From Himantopus leucocephalus (taxonomy: Eukaryota > Chordata > Aves > Charadriiformes > Recurvirostridae): a stretch of 64,000 nt of DNA. Positions within the stretch are counted from its first letter, which is position 1, and every line of letters begins with the position of its first letter. The DNA lies in assembly GCA_003993805.1 (NCBI GenBank), contig RSEF01000001.1, forward strand, positions 212,357,696 through 212,421,695, read 5' to 3'. This document shows positions 46,801 to 59,206 of this stretch, piece by piece. Under the pieces are notes generated by a model that saw only the letters and a list, made by a program, of their open reading frames with translations, was not told where the DNA came from and did no database searches. The position numbers and the translations under genes are program-made.

Positions 46801-49800
46801 GATTTCATGGAGTAGGGAAGTGCAGAGCTGATACGACGGCTCAGAACACAGCCTATATTGACTCGGCCAGCAGACTTGCCAGACCTTTTATGCTTTTCCA
46901 GACCTCTCAGCAGAGGCTGTAATTTTGCCCGCTGCTGCACGTTGTAGCCACATGGCTGTGGACAAAGTGCAATCGTAAAGAAAACCCTTTTGGTCAGGAG
47001 TGCATCTGGGGTCTAACAAAGAATTTTTATTACAATTTAATATCCCAGTAATGTATCATGCATTTATTCCCACCTGCTCAGCACAACAATAATAAGCAAA
47101 ATTCCCATGTCCCAGGACAACAGAGCTGAAGAAAAGGCTAAGTGCTCTGTCCTCTCAGCAGGGGATGGAAAAACCCTTTCAAGCAGTCTAGGGCTTGCTC
47201 CTGTTCACAATGAAGGCACTGAAAGTCTTGGGAATTCATCAACATTTAAGATCTTACAGTCCACCTGAGTTCCCTCCGAGAGATAGAAATATTTCGTTTC
47301 GCACACTGATGCTGGAATACGTTGATCTGCACTGTCTAAGGCAGCACATTTTGTGATGTCACCACTGTACTGCTTCAGAGGGAAACAATGGAAAAAGATA
47401 CAAAGTTCTGGTAAACACATCTGCAATGCTGCTGGGGTGGGACCACAGCACCCTCAGCATGTGCCACAACAGGTGACAAGCTATGAGCAACGGTATAGCC
47501 CTTTTAGACTACGTCTACATTAGCAAGCCCTGCAGAGCAACGGCGGGGGATTGTGCAGCAGAACAGTTGCTGATGAGGACCCAGCACCATCAGTGCACGT
47601 GTCAGGGCCTTAGGATCATGTTAGTTGCACTCCTGGTGCACGTCTTCCAGCTCAGCAGGGAAGTCCGGTCCTGCCCTTAGAGACCTCACCTCTCCACAAC
47701 AGGAATCAAAGCATAGTGAGAGGGGATGATCAGAAGATTCATGTCAAAGCTCATTCGTGATCTAAAACATTTATTTAGACATAGCCTTCTCCTGCCTACA
47801 CATAATCTTGGGCTTTCTGGTTGTTTTATAAGGCTTCTCTCATGCTCCTCCACTAATCTGCGTCCCCCCCTATGTAGCCAAGTCTCACCTTCTCACTTTG
47901 ACTCCAAAAACTGCTCTTCCTGCCTTGTTGGCATGTCCCTGTCCGGAGGAAAAGGGATTTTTCAGCCCAGACCTTACCGAAGAGCAACATGCCGCAAGCG
48001 AGGACACCACACAGGCCCCCTGCCTATACCTATGTTTGCTTGGCACTTAATAAGCAGAGACAGTGGCAAAAGGCAGGCACGGTGCCATCAGCAGATGGGA
48101 TGCCGTTATGCAGTGAACGTCTCCGTTGGTAGGATTCCCAGTCTGAGCATCTGAATGTCTGTCTATCCTCAGGTTTACTTGGCTTTATTAAAGAGGATGC
48201 TCCAAACTGCTGCCAATTCTTTTTCTGAACATGTGTACGCTCCCGTTTCTATCTATCACATGCAAGAGGAGCTGGCTTTTATCTGTTACGTGCTTTGGCT
48301 TTCGCATTTGATCTCCCCATGTAGTTTCTTTCCCTGCTGTGCAGCTAGACCTGATGAACTCGATGTCCAGAAGCAGGCCTGCCCTTGGCCCTGCTCACAT
48401 CGCCTTTTATGGTGAGTTAACCGATGAGACGAACTGACAGTGAAGAGGACCTCTCCCAGCATTTGTATTTTGGTATGTTTATAGACCTACCAGGCCACCT
48501 TTAAGAACTGTGTGTTCTTCAGCGATACATATTCCTGCCACTTCAGATTTAACTTCTCTGTCTTCAAACAGGTGATTGCCTCTTGCCGCTAGCTGGTATG
48601 AAAATGAACTGCAGTCTTTGTTAAACCGGTGCTTTCTATGAAGGGATTGGCATGTATGAGCTTTGAAAGTGGGAATTTAAATCCAGATGTCTAGAAGCAC
48701 AGCTATAAAAAAAGATTAAAAGCCCTCAAATTTATAAAAAGCTCTTAAAAATTAACTGATGTGCATTTGGTATGCTCGCATTACAGCAGGCTGTTTTTTG
48801 TGTGTGGAAAAGCAAGATTGAGAACATAGGTATGACCAGGTCCGTTCATGCTGATGGTACTAATACACCCATTTTTCCGTAATGTCATTCTTATGAACTA
48901 CCTAATCCTGAAAAACACCTGTGTGTTAATGTTGTCAACATGCTTTAAAGCGTGTATTAAAACTGCCACCTAAGTGCCAGGTTGCATTTTTCCCTCTTTT
49001 GGATTTTAACTCTGTTCATAAAAATATAAAAAAAGGAAAAAAGAAAAGAAGAAAAAATGAGGAGAGGGGAAAGCAATGACTTTTTGTCCTCACACTCTGC
49101 CCACAGTCCTTGACTGAGTAGATATTTCTGCTTAAATGCTTCATGTTCAAATAAAATTGCGTACTCATGTAAGCCATGTACTTCAATCAAAGCCAGATGT
49201 ATATAGGACTGATCAAATTAAAAGGAAGTAAATATACTTATAATTGCAGGCTCTACAAGCACGAGGTTTCTGTCTGTGGTTGAAACACTTGGCGCAGTGT
49301 TCGGATTTGCTTACAGTAAAGCTTTCTATTGCTGTGATTGCTCATGTTGTTATTCATGCAGATAAACACACATTTACCACTGGCAGACCTGCTAACGCCA
49401 CTCTATTATTAAGGTTGTGTGACATTTCCCATTTTAAGACCTCATATGCAGCAGCTTATAGCTTAACCGCACTTTAAACACTTGGATGAATTTTCTTGGG
49501 AAATTTCAGTCCAAAGAGCCAAGCTGTTTCTGAAAGTCATGTTGTTTGTCAGGTTTCAAAATGCTAACAACTTTCTTTAAAAATAGCTTTACTGACCTGT
49601 ACTTATGGGTAGGGACTGAAAAGTCTGGAAGAATGTGGCCTATATTTCAGGGCTGTGGTTTCCAGTGTCTCCAAGAAAATTGTATATAGTTCTCTCTGCT
49701 AGGAGTCTCCTGAGCTGTCAGACCTGGTGAGTGCTCGTCCCCCTTTCCCAGCCCTTTTTAAGCATGCACGGGATCTCCCCGCGGAATCCCTGGGCACACA

Positions 49801-52800
49801 GTACCCTCTCTGTAACCGCCGACAACGCTGGGCATACACTGCTGCCATGGGACTTGATCTGGACCCGTGGGAACACGAGTGCAAGCAGAGGTTCATGTCA
49901 TGGTCCCTTTCTGCTGGCCCAAAACCCAGACTTTGAAAGCAGAGAGATTTCTCTGCTCTCAGTGATGTTTCAGAGCGTCTGAGCCACCCACACACCCTCC
50001 TGCAGGCTAAGGTTCACGCCTTGTCCTCCTGTTCGATATGCAGAGAGGTCAGACAGAAAGAGCCAGCGTGGGCCAACTAGCCCTGTGCCGCCTCTCCTTT
50101 CGGGACAACACCTTTGCCATCAGTCCCGAGCTCTGTGCAGCCCGTGCACAGCACTGTCCCTGAGCCCGGCGCTTCGAAAGTGCCGTGAATTTACCCACAC
50201 GAACCCTAGCAGCAGCAGCGTGGACACACTCCTAGTGCGCACAAAGCACCGCTTTAGCAATTCCCCAGACCGGGCCGTAATATCACCCTATTCCCATAAC
50301 CGCAGGATGAAGTGGAAGGCAATCAGAGGCAGCTTTTTATTAATGGTCAACAGGGCAGTAGGCATTTCTATGGAAAGGAAGATCTCACAACAGGAATACT
50401 ATTATGGAGGTTTGTGTTTTAGATGATCAATTTATGCAAATTACATGTAAATTAGTCACGGCCCCTTTGATTTCTGGCATGTAGCCAGTGACTCTTTCAT
50501 GTTATAACGTTGGGTAACCTTTGCTTGACTGTTTTCCTTTAAATTTAGCTATAAATCTGAGATTTCTTTTTCTCTCTCTTAATTTCCTTGTAAAGCACAG
50601 TAGGTTTTTTTGTAAGAAAAAGGATGTTAACAGTATATGAAATCTGCTTTGTAAAATTCAAATTAGAGGATTTATTCATTAAAGCAAACCCTATCATTAC
50701 GCCAAATACTCTGTTTAGGAAAAGGCACATTATTCTCCAGAAACCTTAATAGAAGGATAATATCATAGATAATGTTAATCAAGAGATCCTGATGCTACTG
50801 AATGCCCTGGGATTGGGAAAAGGACCTTTGCACAGTATATTTTTGAATGCTTCCCCCCACCAAAAAAGAAGAAAGCTGCTGTTTTCTTTCTTAGGATAAA
50901 AAATGAAGAGTTATTACATTTTTTTTTTCTATTTTAAATGAAAGTCAGCTGCTACCATCTATGTCAGTGAATACAAAGTCTGGCGATTCTTAAATGCATG
51001 TTGCAATTTGTGGCTCCACAACTATCATTTGCAATGCTGTTGAGCTCTCTGCTCTACGGAATTTAATTACGTGGCCTTTTTGCATATGGGGGACACGAAC
51101 AACAGTATCGCTTTGCCTGGTGGAGACAAAAATGCCCATGCCTTCTCCTTGTGGGCTGGGCTGCAGAACCACTGACGTACAGTCAGGGCCCATTGCGCTG
51201 GAATTATGGCTTTATAACAATCCTTTATTTACATACACTGCTGAGGCAGTAAAAACAGCAAACAGATTTTTTAACGGCAGGCAGCCGAAACATCCCCGCA
51301 GGGCACGTGCCCCCTCGCCGAGGCAGGAACGCAGGCAAGTTAAATCAGTTCTGTGACTGCTTTCCAGCAGCGAATTATGTCGACATGAAAATGCTGCGTG
51401 CCATTCCAGTAATAAAATGGGTCCAATCTTCAGCGCTGCCTGTTTCTCCCCCACCCCATGGCTCCCCTCAGTTTGAATTGGCATGCACATGGTGCTGGGA
51501 AAAAAAAAGAATTACTGTGAAGCGTTTTGTTAGAAAGGTTTCAATTTACTCATCACGAGATTGCTGAGCAATACTGTAAATAGACTCAAATAAAATCAAT
51601 AGAAGGAGCTGTTCTCATGCTTCCTAGGACACTAGGCGAATGGTTAACCTCATTTATTAAGTATGGAGTCTGAATCAAAGCCATGTTACGTTCATGTACA
51701 TATTACAGCCGTATTTCCTAGGGATTTAAATAATCTCGCTTAGCAATTCTCAGTGGTTGCAGTATCCTTCTGCCTCAGAGTGATTTTCTTTCGCCCTTTT
51801 TGTGCAGCCCTCATTTTCTTTCCTTCCCTTGGTAAATAAAGACCCTTAACAACACACACATGCAGCAAAATTTGTCTTTGTGCTGCACATCACATTCCAG
51901 CTTGCCGGTGCTGCGCTTCATTCCTCCCAACTGTCCTTCCATCTTCTTCCACGGACAGCAAAAGCCGATAGCATCCTTGACGCACCCTTTGCCCTGGCAT
52001 GGGAGGTGGCTGAATCAAAGTCAAGGATCCAGAGGAGATGCCAGCTGAGATATCTCAGAACCAGAAAATTCACATTGCCAGGGCTTACTCTATATGGGCA
52101 GGATTATCCAAATGAGAAACTTCTGTCTGACAGTCAGTTTTGCTCAGATCTCAGCAGATTTCAGCCCTGAAAACTAGACTGTTCTCAAGTTTAGGAAGTT
52201 CCTAAAGTTCAGAAAAATCTATGTGTGTGTGGGGGTGTCACGAAGGAAATATGAGAACAAGGCTTAAAACAATGAAAAACAGAAATAACAATTATGGGTG
52301 CAAGGGAACAGCATGGAAACGTTAAAGCAGAAAGCCCTGGACAGTGGTAAAATGCTCCATAAAAAAAGAATTTAGTGGGAACTTCCCCAGGGAACCATGA
52401 CCAAAACCACTGACAAAAAGTGGATGGAAAGCTCTGAACTTGGAGAAAACCTCTCTGTTGAGCATCCTTCTTTTCAGAGGAAGTTTTAGTCTGCCAGAAA
52501 AGGTGAGCAATGCTGCCTGCTAATACAATACGGGGAACGAGAAGGGAAACCTGTACACTACAGAGAGGGAATAGCCCTAGAGAAAAGGTCTTACACATAT
52601 GCTATTTGATTTTTTTCCTGCTAAGATGCTGACTGTTCTTATGGTCTGGTAACTTGTGTGCTGCATTACTGGGTAGTAAGTCACTGGCACCAAATCACAC
52701 AAGCCACCATATAACCACTGGATAGGAAACTCCAACACGAGCACAGTTTAAATCAATGCTCTGTAAACTTTGGATAATATTACTTAGACCTTGAAGCACT

Positions 52801-53340
52801 CAGGCCACCGAGGAAGCTGTAAAATACACTTCTGGGAGGTTTATAATGGGGCGGACTCGCTATTTTCCATGCAGACATGTAATCAAATTACTCACTCACA
52901 AAAGGACCAAGATGTTTGTGGACAGCTCAGTAATTATTTGTGACAGCTTCAGAAACAGAGGAAGGCAACAGTGTCGTTGCATCTGTGATGGACGTTTGAA
53001 ATCACCATCTTTGTGTACAGCCCTCGATGCTGTGGATGGATCCTGAAAAATCCAGCTGAGCATTACAGTAATTGTAATTCTATTGGTTTCTATAGAAATA
53101 GGATTATCCTAACAGCCAATAAATCAATTTCCTCCTGGAACACTAATGCAATGAGAAGGGGCACCATTTCACCGTTATTTATAGAGCAAACAGCTTTTAC
53201 ACAATTTGCAATACCTATCAGAGTTTTATAGAGTTCATGAGATTTTTCAAGCATGTTGCTGCATAAAACCATCTCGGGCAATAAATTATGGAGGAAAATG
53301 GGGAGGAGGGGAAACCCATAAAGTAATGCAAAGTATTTAC
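43891..53340 (-). other. FAT3: Large FAT3 intron (about 9.5 kb)
   Basis: The intron runs from the donor GTAAAT (53340-53335) to the acceptor at 43891. It is mostly AT-rich, with T- or A-runs at about 44690-44704 and 45222-45234. GC- and CpG-richer patches lie at about 46660-46950, 49700-50300 and 51270-51330. The open frames there, for example 47726-48154 on plus, show no known domain. I identified no transposon with confidence. Confidence 0.75.
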
Positions 53341-53809
53341 CACCAGATGGCACGCTGGTACAGGTGCCGCCGTTCTGGCAGGGATGCCTCTCGCAGGCAT
53401 CGGGGTAGAGGACGCAGCCAAGCTTTAATTCGGTCAGGCCAACCACTTCTGCAAAGCTGCTGCGCTTGTTTTGGAGCGGCAGTTCGTTGTTATTTAGGAC
53501 GACTGAATCCAGGCAGCCCTGAAAGCCGCTCAAGACCTGCGTTGTTCTCTTGTCGGTCAGGCTGCGGACGTTATCCACTTGGACCTGGGCGCCGAAGTAG
53601 ACGGAGCTATCCGTGCTGAGGGTCTGGAAATAGAGGGGGGCTCTGCGGCGCTCCACGTAGCTGTCATCCAGCGACAAGCTCGTGAAATTGCGATTCAGCT
53701 CCAGGAAGACCGAATGCCAGCTTCCATCATTAACGGCCCTGCCAGAAATTCCCAGGATTCCCGGGCCGCTTCCGCAGTCCAACTGGAACCACAGTTTGCC
53801 ATCGACGAT
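53341..53809 (-). CDS. FAT3: FAT3 exon: most of the laminin G domain plus start of an EGF
   Basis: The 469-base exon starts in phase 0 after CTCCCGCAG (53809) and ends at the donor TCTGGTG|GTAAAT (53341). It encodes [20 protein letters not shown], the [19 protein letters not shown] strand pair with an N-glycosylation sequon (NFT), the [18 protein letters not shown] core and [13 protein letters not shown]. These are hallmarks of the laminin G domain of FAT cadherins. It continues into the next EGF ([18 protein letters not shown]). The frame also continues a little upstream and downstream into intron, but splice sites set the limits. The domain lies outside the cell between EGF modules. Confidence 0.96.
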
Positions 53810-56540
53810 CTGCGGGAGGAAAACAGAAATCAAGCACTTCAGGCACTCACCCGTCTCATAATACGCTCTCACGGGGAATCTGGAAACACAGAGGGCTCCT
53901 AGGCAGTCTCTATACAGTGTTAAAGCTGCTCTCCTGCATGACACTGAAATAGCAAAAAGCTGCATCTTTATCACCAGCAAGAAAACAAAAAAGGTGATAA
54001 ATACCAGCCTACTTAGAATTTACCCAAAGCCACTTACTACAGGCAAACTGACAATATAGAAAAAATACAGATGCAGAACACAGGCGAGGAATGGGATAAC
54101 AATATGCCTCACTGAACAGAGCATGGACTGGAGGACCCGTGTTCTGCTCTTGGCTCTGCTGCTGAGCAGCCACGTCTCTCTGAGCAAGTCCTCCCATCCA
54201 CCCACGTGCTGCGATTCTGCTCCCAGTGGCTGACTCTACCAAAAATCAGGGCAAGGAACCACCTCTGAGTGTTTGAGAGGGGCTCATGGCAAAGTCAGTG
54301 GCCACAGCTTTCAGCTGGGGACGTTAGGTGCTCTGCTCATGCACACGTCCTGTGCCTCTGTAACCTTTTGGAGCATCTCAGCGAGGTGTGGATTTGTTCC
54401 CAGGTATCATAAATTCAGTTTCTCCAACTACAACAATAAGATTCTGGTTGACCAACAGTCAGTTTTTTTCCATGGATGCTACACTACCTGTTCTGTGCAT
54501 ACCTCATAGATGACATAGGATGGCTCCTACTTTTCTTCCTTTCCTGATGTTTAAGCTGGGTTCATGGCTTTAGAGGGATTGTTAGGATTTCTCACTCTCC
54601 CTCCTGCCTCTCACCCATCTGAAGTCCTCATAAAGGGAAAATCTGTGCCAGCCTGCTGGGGCAGGCAAAGTGCAGAGTGAGGGAACAGGTATGGAAGGGT
54701 GCTTTCCTGATTAGCAGTTTACCCAAAGATATCAGGTTTCTTTAACAGATGGCAGATACGTTTAAAATGGCTGACAAGGCTGGAAATAATTTCTTATGAC
54801 ACATTAATTGGATTCAAGCTCTCCAAAAGCTCTTGCAATTATTTTACCTTTATGTCATGCTCTAGGAAGTATTTATTTCTGCAAACCCCATCTCAAGACA
54901 GTTCTGTCCCATTATTTATCCCCCTGAAAAGTTCAGGCGCTGTGTCCTTTTTCATCCTTCCCCACAGCACACATTGTACTCTCACTGGTTTATCCGTAAT
55001 GCAACTCTACTGCTCTCCTCCAGCAGAGCAGAGTTGCCACAGCTGTCAATGCAAGAACCCCCCAGAGCTTTGGTGGCCCCGCTAGACAGGCACGGCTAAT
55101 GCAGATGTGATGCTGCATTGTGTCCATCTGTCTTTGGCCATTTTTTGCCATTTCTGGCATGAAAACTCATTTAAAACTGGGTTAGCTAGAGACATTCCTT
55201 GGCACGTGTCTGAACTGGTGCTCAAACTCTTCTCTGCCAGGGTCTCTCATGTGGCTTGAAGGTAAATGGGATACTGTTAATGTACAGGAGCAGACTGTGC
55301 TGTAGTGTCATTATCAGCACTTTGCTGTCCTTGGAGGTTCACAAAACTACCTGGAGAAAAGCTAAGGGTAAAATCTTGAGTTCTGATGATCTCTGGACTT
55401 CCTTCTTCCTTTCCAGACCTCAGTCTGTTGACCCGCTGAATTTGAACTGGGCTGTAACCTCAAGCGAAGTCACGCTGGGCAGTTGGGCTGTAAACCACAC
55501 CACTCTGCAATCATTTGGGCGGGGTGAACACACAGATGCACAGGACAAGCTCCTGATACGTGCCAGCTACCTACTTACTCTGCAAGGCACGAGGGGTGTA
55601 GAGGGATACACATGTAGAAGGAGCCAGAAGAGCAAGAATTAGCCCCTGCTACGGGCAGCTGTCTATTTTCAAGTCCTCGACCTGTAGGACATAATGAAAC
55701 TGAGAAGAAATGAGATCTATGATTGTAATACAACATGTTTGAGGGATGGATGTTGCTTGGTAGTCCTACAGCTCAATCAAAAAAGGCTAATGGATGTACA
55801 GAAAAATCAGTCTGGATCATTTTTCATTAAAAACTCTTTTCTTGCAGGACTCAAAACTCAGCTGTAAACTATTTCTGAAGATTGAAATTGGGCTTATTAA
55901 AGCATCTGCTCAGAGGAATATCAGTAAACAAGATGCCCTGATAAACTGAGCTGGTTTCTCTCCAGAGATGGAGGAATAGTTTCTTCTCTCCCTGTGCAAC
56001 AAAATAGTCCGCAAACCTTGAAAGCGCTGCTCAGAAAGTGCAGTCTGGCTCAACAGGAATACAAATCGAACAGAAAAATACACGCCAACATATTACACTT
56101 TGAAAAACAGCCACCATCGGATAAGCAGTTAACTTGCTTCTTATTCAAAAGGCTTTTTCCTATGGAAACTGTTCTACTGATTGTGTATAATACACATATA
56201 CCTCCCCTAAGACTACTCATACCCTGAAGGACCTACTGCGTGCATGTCTATTACCCTTACTCACAGAACATGCTTTTCCAATTATCTTTATAAATACAAC
56301 ACCACATACGAGCACCTGGGATAAATATTACACCATTTGTATACAGGAGACGATGATCTAAAAGATTTGCCATTAAAATATGTTTTATACATCTTTCTCA
56401 TCCACTTTTATTTCTTGTTACCAGCAGATGGTCTGACATACGCAGTACATATATATTGTCTGAAAGGCTACGTTTCCTTCCCTTTATTAAAAAAGCACTA
56501 GCAACCTCCACCTTAGGCTAGAGTGCAGGACGGAAAGGAT

Positions 56541-56740
56541 GGTCTGATGCTTACAGTACTAGCCTAAGATATGATAGATATGCATGGGAATCCACACTCT
56601 GCAACACTCTTCCTCTGGGATCTCAAGCAAGTCATTAGTTTCAGGTCTCCATCAGTAAAAGAGGGATAACGTCATTTCCCTACCTCACACCACTGCTTTA
56701 CAGATACATACATTAAAGTCTGTGACATGCCCAGATACCC
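56541..56740 (+). mobile_element. CORE-SINE/MIR-like relic, plus strand
   Basis: The blocks appear in MIR order: GGTCTGATGCTTACAGTACT, GGGAATCCACACTCTGCAAC, CTGGGATCTCAAGCAAGTCA, TCAGGTCTCCATCAGTAAAA, GAGGGATAACGTCATTTCCC and TACCTCACACCACTG. This follows the familiar '..GACCTTGGGCAAGTCAC..CTCAGTTTCC..CATCTGTAAAATGGGGATAAT..CCTACCTCA..' pattern over about 200 bases, which is good support for an ancient tRNA-derived SINE. Confidence 0.72.
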
Positions 56741-58887
56741 CTAGCTATGGGACCATAAAAATACTTTCATTAATCAGATGGTCACAGGCCTTGCTGTAGC
56801 GGGGCAGGGAGGAAATACTTGTCTCTTGATGGCCCCGTGCCTGTTGGAGGAGGAGGAAGAGCTGCAGAGGGCTCCTGTCTTGCCTATTTAGCAGCTAGGC
56901 TGGCCGGGCAGGGAGGAGAAGGGTCCTCCACTCAACAGGGCAGAACAATGTCTCCACTCCTAGGCATGGAGAGTTCAACTGTGGATCTTTGATTCAGCAG
57001 CTAATCCCTGGTGTTCCCGTGACTCCCCGTAACCACAGTGATGTCAGGGACACTGTTCAATCCTCAAACAGGGCTATTGGATTACAGCCTGAACCTTGGT
57101 ACCAAGAAAAGCTGAATTTCAAGTTATTTTCTTACTAAATGAGGTACATTCAACCAATTAGTATGGAAATCCAATGAAAGGCCAATGCCGTTGTCCAGGC
57201 TCAGCAGTTATCCAGACAATAACCTCAGTAGAACGACTGGTCTGATTGAGGCTTGGTAGCATCAGATTCTCAGTTCGGGACTGAATGTGTGGCATTGCTT
57301 TTTTCTCCATCTATGTGATGTAACACAGCAGAGAGCTTGAGTTACTCCATCTCACAGCAGAGAAACGCAAACTCTGCTCACCAATGCAGCCCACAGCACC
57401 AGCAGAAACCCTCTGCACCAAGAAGAAAGCAAATCCTAGCTGGGCAGAAAATTCCCACCAGGCTTCCACCTCTCAGAGCTTTTTGGGCTTAGTTACACTA
57501 TCTTTCATTACAACTACTAGGACAGCAAGGTTAATGCCTACTTAAGCATGTATGCTCTTACAGACACAAAATTCCTCACCTGTGTAAAATGGGCAAAGAA
57601 GTACAAAGAACAGACAAGGCTCCAAAAGCTGATGCAATCTGTTACATTTCAACAGTTTCATTCAATGAGCAAAATGGAGCCAAACACATATTGTAAATTA
57701 TATTAGAATATTAGCCTGGCTAAGATGTTTGGCTAACATCCATATTTGTGTATCAACATAGGTAATAAAATGATCAAATGGTTCTTCTGAGACCACCTTA
57801 GGCTCACACAGTCCATCTGCAGTCACACACCATGGATGCAGCATGCTGCCTACTAATCTATCTGGGGAAATATTTCGTTAGCTGAATTACATTTCAGGTT
57901 CGTTTGTGTAAAACGGTGTATTTAATTAAAATATTACTCGTTTCAACTCTAGCCATAACTGGGATCATATCCAAGCTTCAGTCTTATCCAGTGTAAGCCA
58001 TGTAGCAGTAATGCATTAAAATATATAATATACACTTAACTAAACCACGCAAAGTTTCACATTAACTGCCTGGATGGAAGAACATATGCTTGCCTTTTAC
58101 CATTTAACAGCTATTATATTTCTGGCATGATGGGAAGGTCTTTCTTTACCTATGTTTAGTTCTTTACATTTCACAAAGCAAGTTGAATCTCCATTGCATT
58201 CCTTGAAAAAAAAAAGAAATAAATTATGGAATTGTCTTCTGCAATGGCCTCATAATGCTTAAAACTGTTAAATCTTACTTTTTGCAGATAGATGCTACAT
58301 AGGAAAAAGGAAATGGCGATACTGGTTTTAGCACACGTAGTCTTTTCAAAGTAAAAAAAAAAAAGGCCATCGACCTGCATCTTATTTTCCTCCAATTGTC
58401 TTAAAAGCAAGAGCAGGCAATGAAAAAAATTACCAACCTCTGAAAATCGATGGATGAGCTGCTTTATTAGAAACAGCTGAATAAATAACACCCTTATTAT
58501 ATTGTATCAACACAGTGTAACTGGTAGGCTTTCAGCAAAGCAGTAGACAAGCAGTTTGCTCTATGGAATTTATTATTCATCCAAGGACACCGTGTTATGA
58601 TTATGAAATATTTCCATCCCTGGAGTTATCACAAATGTATGAGCTCCCAAAATTAAGGTGGTCATTTAAACACTGAAAACCATATTGCAGCATTAATTTT
58701 TAAACAGACTGCAATGGGGGAGATTTGCTTCAAAAAAATCAACGCCACTATATGCCCCAAGAGTGGTGGTGTTTTCTGCCTGTTCTCCCATGGGCTCATA
58801 CTATGTGACAAGTCTAAATTTCTTCCACCTCTGACGTTGTCTGGAGCTCAGTGATGGTACTGGGCCTTCTGGTGCTAAACCGGCAGA

Positions 58888-58985
58888 TACTTACGTACAT
58901 GATTAAACTAAGGTATGTGAGTAGTTCCAATTGCCTTCAAGTATAGGAAGTTAAGCAAGTGATTAAGTGCTTTGCTGGAGTGATG
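58888..58985. repeat. Ancient sauropsid palindromic repeat relic
   Basis: ACTTACGTACATGATTAAAC, TAAGGTATGTGAGTAGTTCC, TTGCCTTCAAGTATAGGAAG and TTAAGCAAGTGATTAAGTGC, then TTTGCTGGAGTGATG, follow a well-known reptile and bird repeat. In that element a 'TTAAGCACATGCTTAA' arm is followed by 'GTGAGTAGTCCCATTGACTTCAATGGGA' and a second arm ending 'AAGTGCTTTGCTG'. I do not recall the family name with certainty. Confidence 0.5.
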
Positions 58986-59192
58986 CCAGAGTGCTCAAAA
59001 GAGCACAGGATCCCATCCTTTATCCTCTATTTGGAAAGCTTCTTCTCATGTTTAATTTAATTGAAAGCAATGCTCAAATGATAACAACTTCACATTTATA
59101 GACCTCTAATTAATCTACTTAATGGCCTCATTTGTGAGCGCTTCTTTATCTCACAACATACATACCTGGTTAAAAAAACCAAAAAACAAAAA

Positions 59193-59206
59193 ACACACAC
59201 ACACAC
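59193..59206. repeat. (CA)n microsatellite within an A-rich tract
   Basis: About seven AC units sit inside an A/C-rich stretch from about 59171 to 59220. It lies in a FAT3 intron. Confidence 0.85.

Noticed and set aside
47726..48154. Plus-strand open frame of 142 codons inside a FAT3 intron
   Set aside because: It is low-information sequence with no family resemblance and no neighbouring exons. It is most likely a chance opening.
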